Positions 1-13,800 of a stretch of 64,000 bases of DNA are shown in pieces. Origin of the DNA: Heliocidaris tuberculata (Eukaryota > Echinodermata > Echinoidea > Camarodonta > Echinometridae); NCBI GenBank assembly GCA_025618425.1, contig CM046832.1, positions 53,737,993 to 53,801,992 on the forward strand, given 5' to 3'. How positions within the stretch are numbered: the first letter of the stretch is position 1; each line of letters opens with the position of its first letter. A program made the position numbers and the translations under genes. The notes under the pieces are model-generated. The model did no database searches, was not told where the DNA came from, and saw only the letters and a list, made by a program, of their open reading frames with translations.

Positions 1-86
1 TTTACTTCTTTACCCATTAATATAAGAAAGAGAAGTAAACATGCTGTACTAAGGAAAGCAAAAAAATTTGAACTATTACTATTTAC

Positions 87-197
87 CTCAGCCTCATATC
101 TTTTTCTGTCGATGCCTGCCTTCTCCTGGTATGGTCCCTTCTCAGCGTCCGTCATCGAACTCCATTTCATACCACATGCCTTTGTGATCTCACTCGC
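87..197 (-). CDS. HMG-box gene exon 5 (second half of HMG box)
   Basis: 111 nt, 37 codons, phase 0 at both ends. The acceptor reads ggctgcag before GCGAGTGAG and the donor is GAG|gtaaat. It encodes ASEITKACGMKWSSMTDAEK and then GPYQEKAGIDRKRYEAE, which are helices 2 and 3 of an HMG box: W in MKW, the (S/T)xxEKxPY turn, and the final K-x-RYE helix. This is the strongest single piece of evidence for the gene. The gene continues to the left of the window. Confidence 0.88.
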
Positions 198-3100
198 CTG
201 CAGCCATGTAAACAACAAATAAACTCAAATGAGATATCATGTATCTTCCTTCAAACTCAACTCTTTTCCTTCTGTCACATGTAAGCTGACTATACATGCT
301 CTTCATCATGATATAAGTCCCTTTCTAAAGTATTGCATCTTTTAATTTGCCTCTATTCCATGTGACATTTGTTACATTGAAAAGAAGAAAAAAAAATTGT
401 TATCTACTTTTGCTTTGAACCAAGTCTTTTTTCCTGCTACAATACTTGTGCTGATATACATAACCCTTTTCTTGGAGATAAATTAGGTCAATTTCAATAG
501 AAGCAAATAAGAAATCCATTTAACTCATGTTTTCTTCCTTGTGACAGTATTTATTTACTACATGATTTCATATTCTACTGAAAAACCATCTTCGCTCCAG
601 ATTCTTGTCAGGTCCTTAATGCAAGGTGCTTAAAATGTCTTTCACAAGAGCAGAAATGACATGTTTGCAATTGACAAAATGTTCCCATCTCCCCTTGTTG
701 GTGAAACTACAGAGCTTTCATGTCCACAGGGTTTAGAGAAGCTGCTATTCAATCTGTCACATGACATCATTCACTATGGGCAAACAATGAATAATTCAAC
801 AAAATATAAAATGGATTTTTAACACTAAGTACCAAACACATTCTTTCAGACTCTACAAAAACGGAAGGAAACAAAAAATCAAAACCTGTTTGGTCAGATA
901 TTCAAACAGACAAATATGATTGCGACTAACAAATAATCCTTCCCTCAAATGTTGGATTGTTTGGCATGCATTTTCCAACATTTCCACACATCTGGATTTA
1001 CAAGTTGTGAAGGTTGTTTTATCTTTCATGTAACTTTGTAATCCATCATCTGTCTTATTTTGATTTGCTAGCTTTTTGAAGAACAACTGTGAGACTCTGT
1101 GACCTCAGCTTGCAATGACAGCTTGTACAAAACTTTGAATATAAAAAGACTAAACACTAAATAAAAGTACTTGTTTTTTCCAAGCAAAAAGTATATTATA
1201 GTCCAGAGTCAAATGATTATGAATTAAAACATTTCTTAAAACAGAATGAAAATGACAAATATAGGTCTTATAATCTCAGTGCAAAACTAAGCTGGATTTT
1301 CTCATATTTCTGAATAATGTAGTGGAATTAGTGGAAATAATCTCTAATTAATGACTTTATCGACTAAAAATCCTCAAAGAAGTACATTAGGCAAATGAAA
1401 GAAATATAAAGAGCAATAAAAAACAAACAACAACAAATATAAAAAACAGAATGCTCTAGCAATAGGAAGAAGACAAAGCCAGAGAAACGACAAAAATTCT
1501 AAATCTGTATTTCAGTAAGATTCCCTACGGAGGCATTTAGCTGGATCAGCAAGTAGAATAATTGATCAAATCTTGAGATCTGGCGGGAAGCAACTACAGC
1601 TAGTGTAATTTCTTACTTCCTCAATTCCATCCGCTAAGTCAATGTACACTGAGTGACAGATTCAACAGCCTGGATTTGATTAATCAAGCCACTTGGTGCT
1701 TAAAACTCAATTTCAGTTTTATCCCATAAGCTGTAAAGGTATTTGTGGGGGGGGGGGGGGGGGTAGTGGGATAAATAATGTGTCATTTGTAATCTCAAGT
1801 ATTTCAAACAAATAAGAAAAAATAAGGTAAATGAAAACTTTTCTAATTGTTGACAATGACACAGATATTCATTTAGTTCTACCTCAGTCTTTTGTCCTGT
1901 TATATAAGAAACTTTTGACTCATACAACACATGAACACTGAGAGTTATAACAAAAATATACATGTGCTCTAAAATATTTCCAAATCTTTCAGATTTGCAA
2001 AAAGTCAAAATTGTTCCGAACTATCATCAATCTATTAATAATATTGCCTTGTTTATTTATTAGAAAAGTCATCTATAGTTCATTGTAAATTAAATTTGAC
2101 AATTTTGACATCTTAGGAATTTACCAATACACAAACAGGGATGTATAAAATGAGAACAATCTGTGCATTTGCAAAGAAACGACTACACTTGGGAGAATAC
2201 TCACCCTTGGGATCTGGTCACCATCCTTCACGTAATTCTTGCGGAACGTGTCGAGAAAGAAGAAGTACGCTGTTTTTGCTCTTTTCACGTGGGATCCAGG
2301 CCTGTTCCTCTTTCGCCTCTTCTTGCCCTTGTCCGCCAGAGGCTTGCGTCCTCGCTTCTTGGGGAAGTACATCGCCGAGGGGTCCGTTCCTGACAAAGGG
2401 AGAAACTCTGCAAGAGATGAATATGCCCCAGGGTCGGGGAAGAGGCGATTGGGATTAAATTTGGAGGGGGTTGTGCCGAAAAAAGAGTTTGTGACCCACC
2501 ACCTTGGTTTGTTAGCATGCATTTTTGTGTTTTACCTTGCGATGATACCATGAGGTTCTTCGCCACAGCCTGGGGGTTTGTTTGAGTGGGTCTTGGTCCA
2601 TATATAGGATAGACCACATCTACTCCCTGGTCGGACATTGTTGGAACACGTCCTGCCTCACTGATACTATATACTTGTGCATCAGCTAATCTCCCTGGTG
2701 TTATGGGAATAAATAAATTGATGTCAAATGGCACACAAAGATAGCATTTTATATGTGTCAGCATTCACTGTTCCTTCATCAATAGAAAACATAAGACAGG
2801 AATGATTAACATAATCTCATTCCTACAGGACTTGCTTGCCCTGGGGATAGTTCACATTCTCATGTAGAATGTATCGATAAAGGTAATTTGTCTACATTGA
2901 GGCTCCACACCAATATGTGCCCAGGCATCCAAGGCAACTAAATTGTCCATCTGGGAAGTAAAAGTCAGCCAAATTAAAAAAAAAAAAAAAAAAAGCAAAA
3001 ACAGTTGCCTGACCAGTGCACCAAATAATGTGGCACACGAGTAGTAAATACGTGTTACAAAGTGGCCTCATTAATTAGACAGTTGCACAGAATGACACAT

Positions 3101-4711
3101 CATTTGATGATTCATTCTACATTACATTGTTCGGCCTACAAGCTGTACATAATTACAAAGATTATATTTTTGTAATGTTTATTATTCCCCATCATTAACA
3201 GATGTAAGATTTCATTTACATTTTTTGACAAACCATTTCAAATCCTGTCTAAGGGTTATTCACAAACATAATGCCCAACTCGTTTAAAATGCAATGATCT
3301 GTTTTTCCATTTTAACTTTAGTGTAAGTAGAAAAACAAAAGAATACAAAAATCATTTTGAAGATTTTTTTTCAGTGCAACCATATTAAAGGGAAGCTTGA
3401 GTTCTGAGAAAGGTAAAAAATAATTTGTGAGCTTTCTCATTCTTTTTATGTTAGTTTGGAAGATTATCATCTATAGTAAATATGTCCCCTAAAAAAGGTT
3501 TGCTCTTCAAATGCCCTCACATTCAAAATATGACAAGAAACAGCTGAAATGTTCGGGCCGAACATTTATGTGTAGTCCCATATACACATTTTTGTGTGCA
3601 GTGCATGTGACTTGCAGCAGGATTGAGTCAATTTTTTTAATCATTTTGGTGATTCCAAAACCTTACAGCATACAGCAATTCTTATGTGCTATACAATCAA
3701 CCTTTCCCAATTGGTTTGAGACAGTTTCTTTCACAATTCAATCTCATGACCTGAACTCAACTTTATCTTTAATGCTTTGGGCAACTCAATTTTGAAAAAA
3801 AAAAATAAAAATAGTACAAGGGTTGCTCTGCAGGGCAATTGAGAGAGTAAAGCACAGCAAAACAAATACTTTTCATTACTTTACTGCATAAAAAAATAAT
3901 GATAATATAGTCCTTTTTCATGTCTACTTGATAGAAATCTTGAATAAAAAATTGTCACATTGAATTACAAGGACTACATTGATCCCTATACAAGCCTTGG
4001 TAGTCCAGAAGAGGTGGGGGGGGGGGATACACTGGAGATGAGAAGACTTATAATTTTGCCCCAGAAATTTCAAAAATAGCTCTGGAGGAAAAAAAGAAAA
4101 TATGATAGTGCCCCCTTGGGAAATGCCCCCTTTGCCGCAGAAAAGCCACCTAAGAGGGCCCATGAACAATAACAAAATATTTACTCTGGAGGAAATGTTC
4201 TTCCTATTCTCAAGCCACAAAAAAACATCGGGAAAATCACAGAAATACCCCCCCCCCCTCCCATAGACATTAGATAACTGTGATTCATATCTAAATGTAT
4301 CAAGATCTAAATTGGATTACTTATAAAAGTTTAGTTCAAGGGAATGCTTTCACATTAAAAAATCTTCAATTTTTGATGATGGATCAGAATGATTTTAAGC
4401 TACAAGCTATCAAGCATCTACATGACACTTGAAGCACATCCATACTTTCAGATTTTAAAAATGAATGATTTGGAAGGTAGCTTGAAATGCACATGCATTT
4501 GGTGATGTTCTCAGGAATAAATATTTGTTTTGCTAAACTGTTCAAATGTCCTACAGCAGGACATGATGTATCATTCATATTTCCCTTTGGTTCAACTGCC
4601 TCAAGAAAGAATACCTCCAACGATAGGCTCTTGCATATATTCACATCACATCTCTACAATGGAGAATGTAACAAACACCACCTTGTGAAAAACAACTTGA
4701 GAGAGAGAGAG

Positions 4712-4748
<37 letters not shown>

Positions 4749-7700
4749 GAGAGAGGAGAGAGAGAGAGAGATGGAGAGGGAAAGGGAGAGATGGGGGGGG
4801 GGGAGGTAATGAAGAGAAGAAAATGAATGAATAGAGTGCGCATGAGGAGAATATAGTTAAACAAGATTTAGGGAGAAGATAATCACATTTCGAGAAGAAA
4901 AAAACAAGCAATAGAAAAGAGTGTAGGCCCTCCATGCACTATGAATAAACCATTTGTTGAGAGCCAAAAGGGCATTAACTCTGTGTTAAAATATATGAGG
5001 TACATCTGTAATGCCCTTCTGGCTCCAATGAGATATGTAAATTGATACATATTATAAAGAAAAATCATCTTTCCAAAGCATTAAGAAATTGAGTTCTCTC
5101 AATACCTGATAAAGATAAAACTAATAAAATGTAAGCTTTATTCATTGAAATTTCCATTATGGGCGGAGGTGGTGTTCCATCATGTACCTACATTTATGTA
5201 AATTGATTTTCTTCTTAATGTGTAAGATCTATCTTGCAATAAATCACACAGAATACCAATTTAAGAGCAACCCCCAATAAAAAAATACATGTACCTGCAA
5301 TAAGAACTTGGCTGTCAGAGAAAACATAAATCTTAAGAACGCAATACACAGAGAGATGACACAGCGTAGTAAGTGGAAATAATATTCATAATATGTATGC
5401 ATTGCTATCAGCCGTCACAGAGAAAATATCCTATTTCCATTCATTAGGTATGAGTGAGGCAGTGGGGGAAAAAACACATAAGCTGAAGATAAAGGTTACA
5501 AGAGAGAGGGCAAGAGATAGCGAGAGGAACGATGATGGAGAGAGATTTTAAGAGAAGGGAAATACACCTACGATAATAAGGACGGTGATTTGTAGCTAAC
5601 GATGAGATGGATTGAGAGAGGGTAGAGGAATGAAAGAGAGAAAGAGAGAGAGAGATGTACATCATGTAAGGAAATGCAACAGAAAGAGACAGAGAGAGAT
5701 GGAGGGAGACAAACAAGCAAGAGAGCGAGAGAGAAATCGGTTAAGAGGGAGAGGAGAGAAAGGGGGGAAAAAAAGAGTCCCATCACTGGCTGAAGTCTGA
5801 ATGAATGGTTAAAATATGCATGACATTTTCACAAAGACTTACGGACACAAGGATCAAATCTCTACACACAGATTATGAAGGATTTATAAAACCCATGAAT
5901 TGGAAACATTTTGATAGGTCAAAGTTCATGCATTTTCAATGTTCATGATGTAACAGCTTAGACCCACATTCTATGGAAATGAATTAACTTTATTTTACTA
6001 CAAAGCAAGTAACTGATGTGTCTCCTCTTTTTTCTTTTTTCTTTCTTCGTTCTAAATCTCACATGCATGTGATATTTTCTTCTCTCTCCATTGATAAGAA
6101 TGCTTACGGGTTCTCTGTATGTGCTCTCACGCGTGTGTATAAGGCAGCTTCTTTGTTATATTCCTTACATGTACTCTGTGTGTAGGTGTTGCTTAGTGTA
6201 TGTGTGTGTCTTGATGCAGATATATCAAAGTGCACCAACAGGCATGCATTCTACATACATACACACACATATACACACAATATGTATTTTGTACCGTCTA
6301 CTGACACACTCATACACAAAATACACATAAAATGGCAAATTGGCAGCAAAACGTAATGCAACAAAGGAAATTTAACCCAAAATGAATTCCTCATTTCATC
6401 AATGCTGTATTTTCCAAACTGAAGCTGATATCAAAGGAACTGGAGCATTTCCTTTCATATAATTTGATTGCATTTAAGTGGCTTTGTTTCACACTAAATA
6501 TAAAAAAAACATTTTCGTTAAAATGTGTGACCTAAAAAACATGGTATCAGCATTTTTTCAGCATTAATCCAAAATGTATGCAAATCATCAATAATCCTTA
6601 AAAGCATGTACAGCATACTGATAACAATCTATCATGGAAAATATTTATCTCTAACTGGTGCATATAGATATACATTTACATTTCCACTGTTCATTTCACT
6701 TACAAAAAAATTGCCAGCAAGAAGTGCTAATATCAAATACGATAAATGCAATAGGGAGTAAGAATGCAAATGAAGCCCTTATTAATTCAAATCTCCATTG
6801 ATAACAGAACAAAAATAAATGAAATAATTAATCCACTATCTCCCAAAATTATCATGAGGCTCTCTATAAATAGGTCATAATTGAATTACATATTCTTTTG
6901 TTCTTGAAGTGACAAAAGAATTTGCAGTTGCCAGGGTCATGCAAATCCCACACACTTAATTCTAGATTAAAAAAAGATTTACAGTGATTGGGTTATGAGG
7001 CAATACTCATTTCTTTCAAGGGTGAAATCTTTAAAAAATAATTCTTTTAATTCTTACACTGAAACTACTTTTGGCTTAATTCACACGTGACCATCAATAT
7101 GTGTTGTCAAAATAATGTAATGGGACAAATTGAGTTTAAAGAAATACCTTTCATCATTTTGAAAAGGTATGTGTTTCATTTAAAGGAGCGAAGGAATATT
7201 TTGAAATTCACCATTAATTACCATCATTCCCATAGATTTTCCCTTTGATATTGATGCATTTATATTTCTTTTTTTTCTTTAACCCAAGTGAAGGTAGGCT
7301 ACTATCTTTTAACTTCTATGAACAAAAACCAAAAAAAATGAAATGGGAAAAAAAATGCCTGAAAAAGCATATTGGTGAACTTGAGGCGAAAAAATATATT
7401 GTTCAGTGAGTTTTAAGAGAAATTTGCATCTTCTGTGTGTCTCGTAAATGCACTTATAAGCAAAAATTCATTTCACTACCTACAAATTATATTCTTTGAG
7501 GGAATCATTTCACATGGTGTCTTTTTTATCCACTTGTTCTCATGATGTTTCAAATACTTCATAACCCCACCCTAATAATAAAATTAAAGCCAATTTACTT
7601 GCAGCTTCACTCAAGAAAACATAATTAAAAATCTTTGTGAATTGTTATCATGTAATAATTACATATCATGGGAAGGTTTAGGCAAGCTAAATGGTAAGGA

Positions 7701-10700
7701 AATAATGGTAGGGAAAATCTGAAAACCACATACCCAGAAAATAGCCGACAGGAATATTTAGATAGAGGGCAACGTTGCATAGAAATGTGATGTAGACAAC
7801 ATTCGTGGTCTGGACTTGTAGTCTCAATATCACATGAAATGCCTTAGTTATGTTGCTTATTACTCAACGATTAACACTTTTTCTTTCAGACTTATTTGGC
7901 AGATAATGATAATCTGCTCTGTTCAGTTGGAGTTTATTCTCAAAGGTTACAATAAATAAAGATCTTCTTTGATTCATGTAGTAATCTTTGATAGTATATT
8001 GTACTACAGGATACAAAATCTACTTTTATGACCAAAGTGGGGTAAAAATTTTACACATGTTCATGATGATTAATTACTGCAATTACTTCTACTGCAATTA
8101 CTTCTAATACCTCTTCTCATGTGATACAATTTTATATACATGATGATACATACAGTTTTATATGTATATGAACAAATTCTAATTTACAATGGAATGGATA
8201 ATTAAACTGATTCACATAATTTCTTTCAAATTTGTCTTTCCTTTCAATCCGAACAATGACCCATCCCTTTGTCAAATATCTTGTCACTTTCTCCCTTCGC
8301 CATGCATTTTTCTCTCTCTTTTATGAAATCATACAAGGACCTGATATCCCCATTTTTGTTCTGTCTCTGTCCCCCTTTGTGAAATATCAGCAAAGCCGGA
8401 CAGCTGCAAACTCAAGGAGAAGGCCACACAGATGATTGAAGAGTGAGAGATTCAAACCCATCTCCCAACAATTTTTATTTCAGACTTATTCTCCACTTTT
8501 TCTCTGTATCTCATCTACTCGTCAGTAATACCTCCAAATTGGGATGATTCATCACGCAAGTTATTAAGCCAATTCAATGACAGTATAGACTTTTTATACC
8601 CTCTCTCTCTCTTATATCCTCATGTGTGCATCTTACACCAAAATTGTGTGTACTAAGAACACACAGACCTAATTTGACTCTTTAATATGTAACACAGTTA
8701 TCCATGCACACTGCATGTCAGAGACGTCAAAAAAATATCTTTTCCTTTTCCGAGAGAATTTCATTATGTAAAAGGTTCATTGATCCTGTTGTAACTATGT
8801 CACTGCTCTTGAAAAACTTAACTAAATAAACAGGCATGTGAATTTGAAGTATGAAAAACATCAATGACAATTTAATGTAGGCTACTGCTAATAATTGCTC
8901 CTCCAACTTATTAATGTTAGTTATGGGGGGGGGGGGTACTATATATAGAACACATCATGCATGAATTTTACCTCCATGTACATGTACTACACCAGATATG
9001 TGACGCTCATGCATTATGAAGTATCTCTGGCGCACTCTTTGAATCTCATCATCAATTCATTCATGTTCATCAATTATGATGGAGATGAAATATATGCTGG
9101 TACATGCACGGCCAGCCTGCTAGATGGGTCCAAACCTACATAGAATGCATTGTAGTGCATGTTGGCGTTTTAATCAATTCCCAATTTAAAATGGGACATT
9201 GTTGTATTTCATTCTCAGCGTTGCCAAAATCAGTTCACAGTAGCATACAGTGCTTATCAGCTTTCTCTCTCTCTCTCTCTCTCTCTGAAGCGCATATATT
9301 ATGGAGCTTCTCTTCTATAATTATTATTAATCCCATTTTTTCCCCACCAGCAAAAGACATTGTATCTGCTACAATGATGAAATAATCAACCTTTATGACA
9401 AAAATAGTACAAATATATACAGGTTTAATCTAATGCAGACTAATGAATTGGGTCATATTGTTTGAACAATTTTGTGGTAATATACTTATTTTTAAAAATT
9501 GATATGAGAAGAAGTATTTATTAGCATAGTAAAAAGCTTTCAAATATGTAAATTGTTATCAATCTGCTAAGACTCTGCTTCAGATCGAAGATAAATTGTA
9601 TGAAAATTAATAGAAGTTTCTTCCCAGAATCCTAGTGTAAAATACTGTAAAAGCTGTTATTTTTGCGTACAGATAATTCCACGAATGGCAGGGTTTCAGA
9701 CGATTTCGCAAGTTGCTGTTTTCGCGGTTTGCCAAATGACCAAGAATATTGTACATGTGCATAAGGTTTATAACATGTTTTTGAATTGCTGTTTTCAAGT
9801 ACCGGTACGTTGGTATAAAAAGTCTTGCATTTAATTTGAATATAAACTTTGCCATATAAAAGTTGGATAGAGTAGACACTTACAAAAAATTGGCTTAAAT
9901 TTCACTTTAATTGTAGCTCAAAGCTGAAAACTCATGCCACAGTTCAATCTCCAGTAAAAGACATTTGTATTCTTTTATGTAATTTGATTTTTTGTTGGAT
10001 TCCTGTTTCAAAAAGTTGGTTTTGGTCTCAAAACAGTGAATTTCTCCGAATATCCTTCTTTCTGAAACATGTATAGTCACGTGACTCATGTTCATAATTG
10101 TGATAGCAGATTTTATGATTGTGGCGCAAATTAGTAAAGTCATCATCAAGTGGCGATATTTTCGCGAGATGTTAAATTCGCGTCCCAACATCAACTCGTG
10201 AAATTCGCGAAAATTAAACCCTCGCGTAAATAACAGTATTCAATTCACGTTACATTGTATTATAACATCTCTACTTGAATCCATTACACATTACGCAAAT
10301 TATACTCTTTGCTGCTTTGTTGGGTAGGTCTCAGAAACGCTTTCAGTTCAAGAATAGGGCAGCTTTTTCATCTAAAATTGAAGAAATTTACAAATGAGTA
10401 GATCTTATAACTTTAATTTTGTTAATTGACATGCAAAGAGTGAAGAATGTACTAACAACTAATACGGTCTGTAGTGCATGAGTATTTCATAGAAAACTGG
10501 AGTAAAATAACTCCCTTTTCATTATTTTTTGTGAGCCTACATTCCAACATTCCCTTTTTATTTGACCCACTTTTCATTCATTACAATACATGAACAATTA
10601 TGGTTTCATTCATATATGTATCTCATGTTCTAATTTCACCTATGAATCTTTTAATACATGTGCATGTCAAGGTTAGGATACAGGGTGTATTTTTCTATTC

Positions 10701-10761
10701 TTTCAGCTGTACTGCCCTTTCATTATCTCTCTAGATCTTTCTGGGTCCCTCTCTCACTCTT

Positions 10762-10801
<40 letters not shown>

Positions 10802-13800
10802 GTCCCCTCTTTCTCCATTTTTCTTTCTTTAAACCAACAGGCAGCTCAGGCATATTACTGGATTCCCTGGATTCGATTTCTTCTCCCCCTGTCTCCCTGA
10901 AATTAACCGCTGCTTATTAGGTTAACATCAGATTCATGAACGCATTTGACACTGTAGGAGTGTGATTCAAGGTATCGGGAACTGGTGCCAGGATTGTAAT
11001 ACTTGCAGCAAAGGTCAACAGTCTAATATTTCTACACATGTAATTAGCTTGATTGAACAGTTTTCTCTGAAGTTTCATGAAACCTTTCTCTATTCAGTTT
11101 CATTTATTGATAAATGGCACATAATAGGATGTGATGTGACTTTCACAGATGTAAATTAGTAACAAGATTATTTGGGGGTCAAATCGAATAACCCCTCTTC
11201 CTAAAACAGAAAAGAAAACCCAAAATAACAAAGAAATAGATGAATTACATTTCAGAGAGAGAGAGAGAAAAAAAGACTAATATTTGATTTGTCAACAGTA
11301 ATAATTGCCACAGGGCATGATGTGGTCTTCAATGTAGCAATGATATTCCTGGGTAAAACTGTAAAATTCTAGCATGTATCATTTCAATTTTATTATCAGC
11401 ATATAAAAAACAGAGCTTGGTATAAACAATGTCGTACATATTTTGTATCAAAGGATAATCTTGAATTCTGATTGAAATGCAAAAAAAAAACAAAGCAAGC
11501 CTTTGACAGAATCTAAGAAATTTATACTGGATATTTTCAAGAGCCAAGACTGTAAATTTGTAATGACATATTCAAAACAAGTTTGGCACAAAATGACTAA
11601 GTGTACAAAATACTGTTTTGTTTACAGGAGCTCTCTTTGGATTTGCTATCATAAAACAAGATTTCCACACACACAAAAAAGATAATTTACTGTGCTTTTT
11701 ATGAGAGCTCTTAAACAATTTTCAGGAGCTCTTTTGGAGCTTTTCAAAGATAAATTGCTCTCCAATCACATGTAACGTATCATCTCACTTGAAATAGTGA
11801 AAAAACAATAATAGTGATTCTTCCTACTTGGTCATATTTACGAAGGTCAAGCTCACAAATTTCCACGTATAACGGAGCCAGAGAACCTGAATATTGCTCA
11901 ATGGTTACAGGACAAATATATTGTGACCCTCATTAAACACCTACAATCAAACCTGATGGTGATGAATTTCAACTGTTTGCACATGTATGAAGTACAATTA
12001 CATGGAAGGAAAATTTCTGCTCATATGATGCATGTATGAATTACATGGAATGCTAATGGGTCAACATATAGAATTCCTTATTTTCTTCAGTTTGGACACA
12101 TCCGTAAGGGTAGAACACACACAAAAAAAAAATTCTTAAAACTTTAGTCTCTAAATTTTTGAGAAATTTCATGTTTATTGTTGAACTCTTAGGACTTATC
12201 TAACTATTCAAAAAACAAAGTTGTTCTTGAACTGACAATTTACAAACAAAAACCTTTTGCTGATAAATCAGAAAACAACAAAAACTGTTAATTCCCAAAG
12301 GAGAACAATGCATCAAAAGAGGAAAAACATTTATCTGGCTTTACAAAAAACTGTGATCTATGTTGTCCTCTGACGTCTTCGTGCAACAAGATGGAAAAAT
12401 TTTCTTTAAATGCTATGAGCAACACTGTATTACCTTAAACTGCCCGAGGGAGCTAGAATAGCTAACATCATATAAAAAGATTTATTTTATTCATTGCATT
12501 TGGATAGTATGTATGGGTATGATATCCGGGGCAATAAGTAGCTTGGGGTTTCAAAAGATATACCTTGTCTTAAAAAAAAATAAAAAAATAAACAAAAAAC
12601 AAAACAAAACAGACCACTGATAATACAACATAAATACTGGGCAAAAATCAGTGATTAAATAGAAAGAGAAAAATATGAATATCATTCCAAAAGGGCTGCT
12701 CACATATCAACAATAACGATTATGATATTGGTCTATGTAGAGAATGTATGGTGATAACTGCTAACTGATTTACACAAATGAGCCTAAGCATCAATTGGCA
12801 TCCACTACATCTTCTATCTAGACCAATCTTATTGTTATCCTTATCATCGAAATGTAACCAGCTATTTACATATAAGTTTGAACGCACAATACAATTCATC
12901 CATGAATACATTACTAGACTGGACTTGATGAAGTGGAAAAAAAGGAAGAAAAAAAGAATGAAAATTAAGTTAATCAATGATGTTAGTCTTCTGTCTATGA
13001 CTCAACAACAAGATCAACTAATAACACTACTAACCTCCATGCATTGTCCTGGGGACAGACGGCTGATTGGCTTGGGCCGTTAACGTATTGTACATTAATC
13101 TATCTGCAATTGCAAAGAGTGGATAAAACAAAACGTGTGTCAGATGAACTCTGGTACAAACACATTCAAACATGTCATGTTCAGACATTAGGTTCCTCTT
13201 AATTTGTCTTTCTTTTAACAGATCTCTGCATGAAAGAAGACTAGAAAGCAGGGAAAAAAAGGGGGGTCTTTCTCTTCATTTTCTCTAAGCATTTCTAAAG
13301 CTTTAGCAGTTCCTGCTTGAGGACTTTTCTCTATTGAAATTGAGCAGACACAGACTTGTTTATTTTTTGGCATCAAGCTTTTTTTTTCTTCATTTCTTTT
13401 TGTGCTGGTTTATATGGACATGAAGGTATGTAGAATGGGTTTAGCAAACAAATAGGCAACCATGCAGTAATAAGAAAAGAAGCATACAAAAGATAACGGT
13501 TGAAAAATGCTTCAGAACAGAATATCGTAAATCTTTTTCATGCATCTTGGACTGAAGAAGCAAATGTGGGTAGTAAAAATGAAATTTTCCTAGATACCCG
13601 AGGCTAAATGTGTATAGAGCAATCTTTCTGGGACCCCATTGGAAATAAATCAAGCCTTTGAGCATTGTGGGCTATTCCATCAAGATTATCAACTCAATTT
13701 TGTTGTTGTTTTGTTTTGAATAAACTGTGCTTGATGAAATAAATGGAATAAAATATGCTATCTAATCAAAAATTGAAGTTTGAAGCAGGGCTATAAAATA

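Noticed and set aside
2285..2764. 159-codon minus-strand frame as a single-exon gene
   Set aside because: Its first part is HMG-gene exon 3, but it then reads through the 128-nt intron and enters exon 4 out of frame. The spliced model explains the HMG box and this frame does not.
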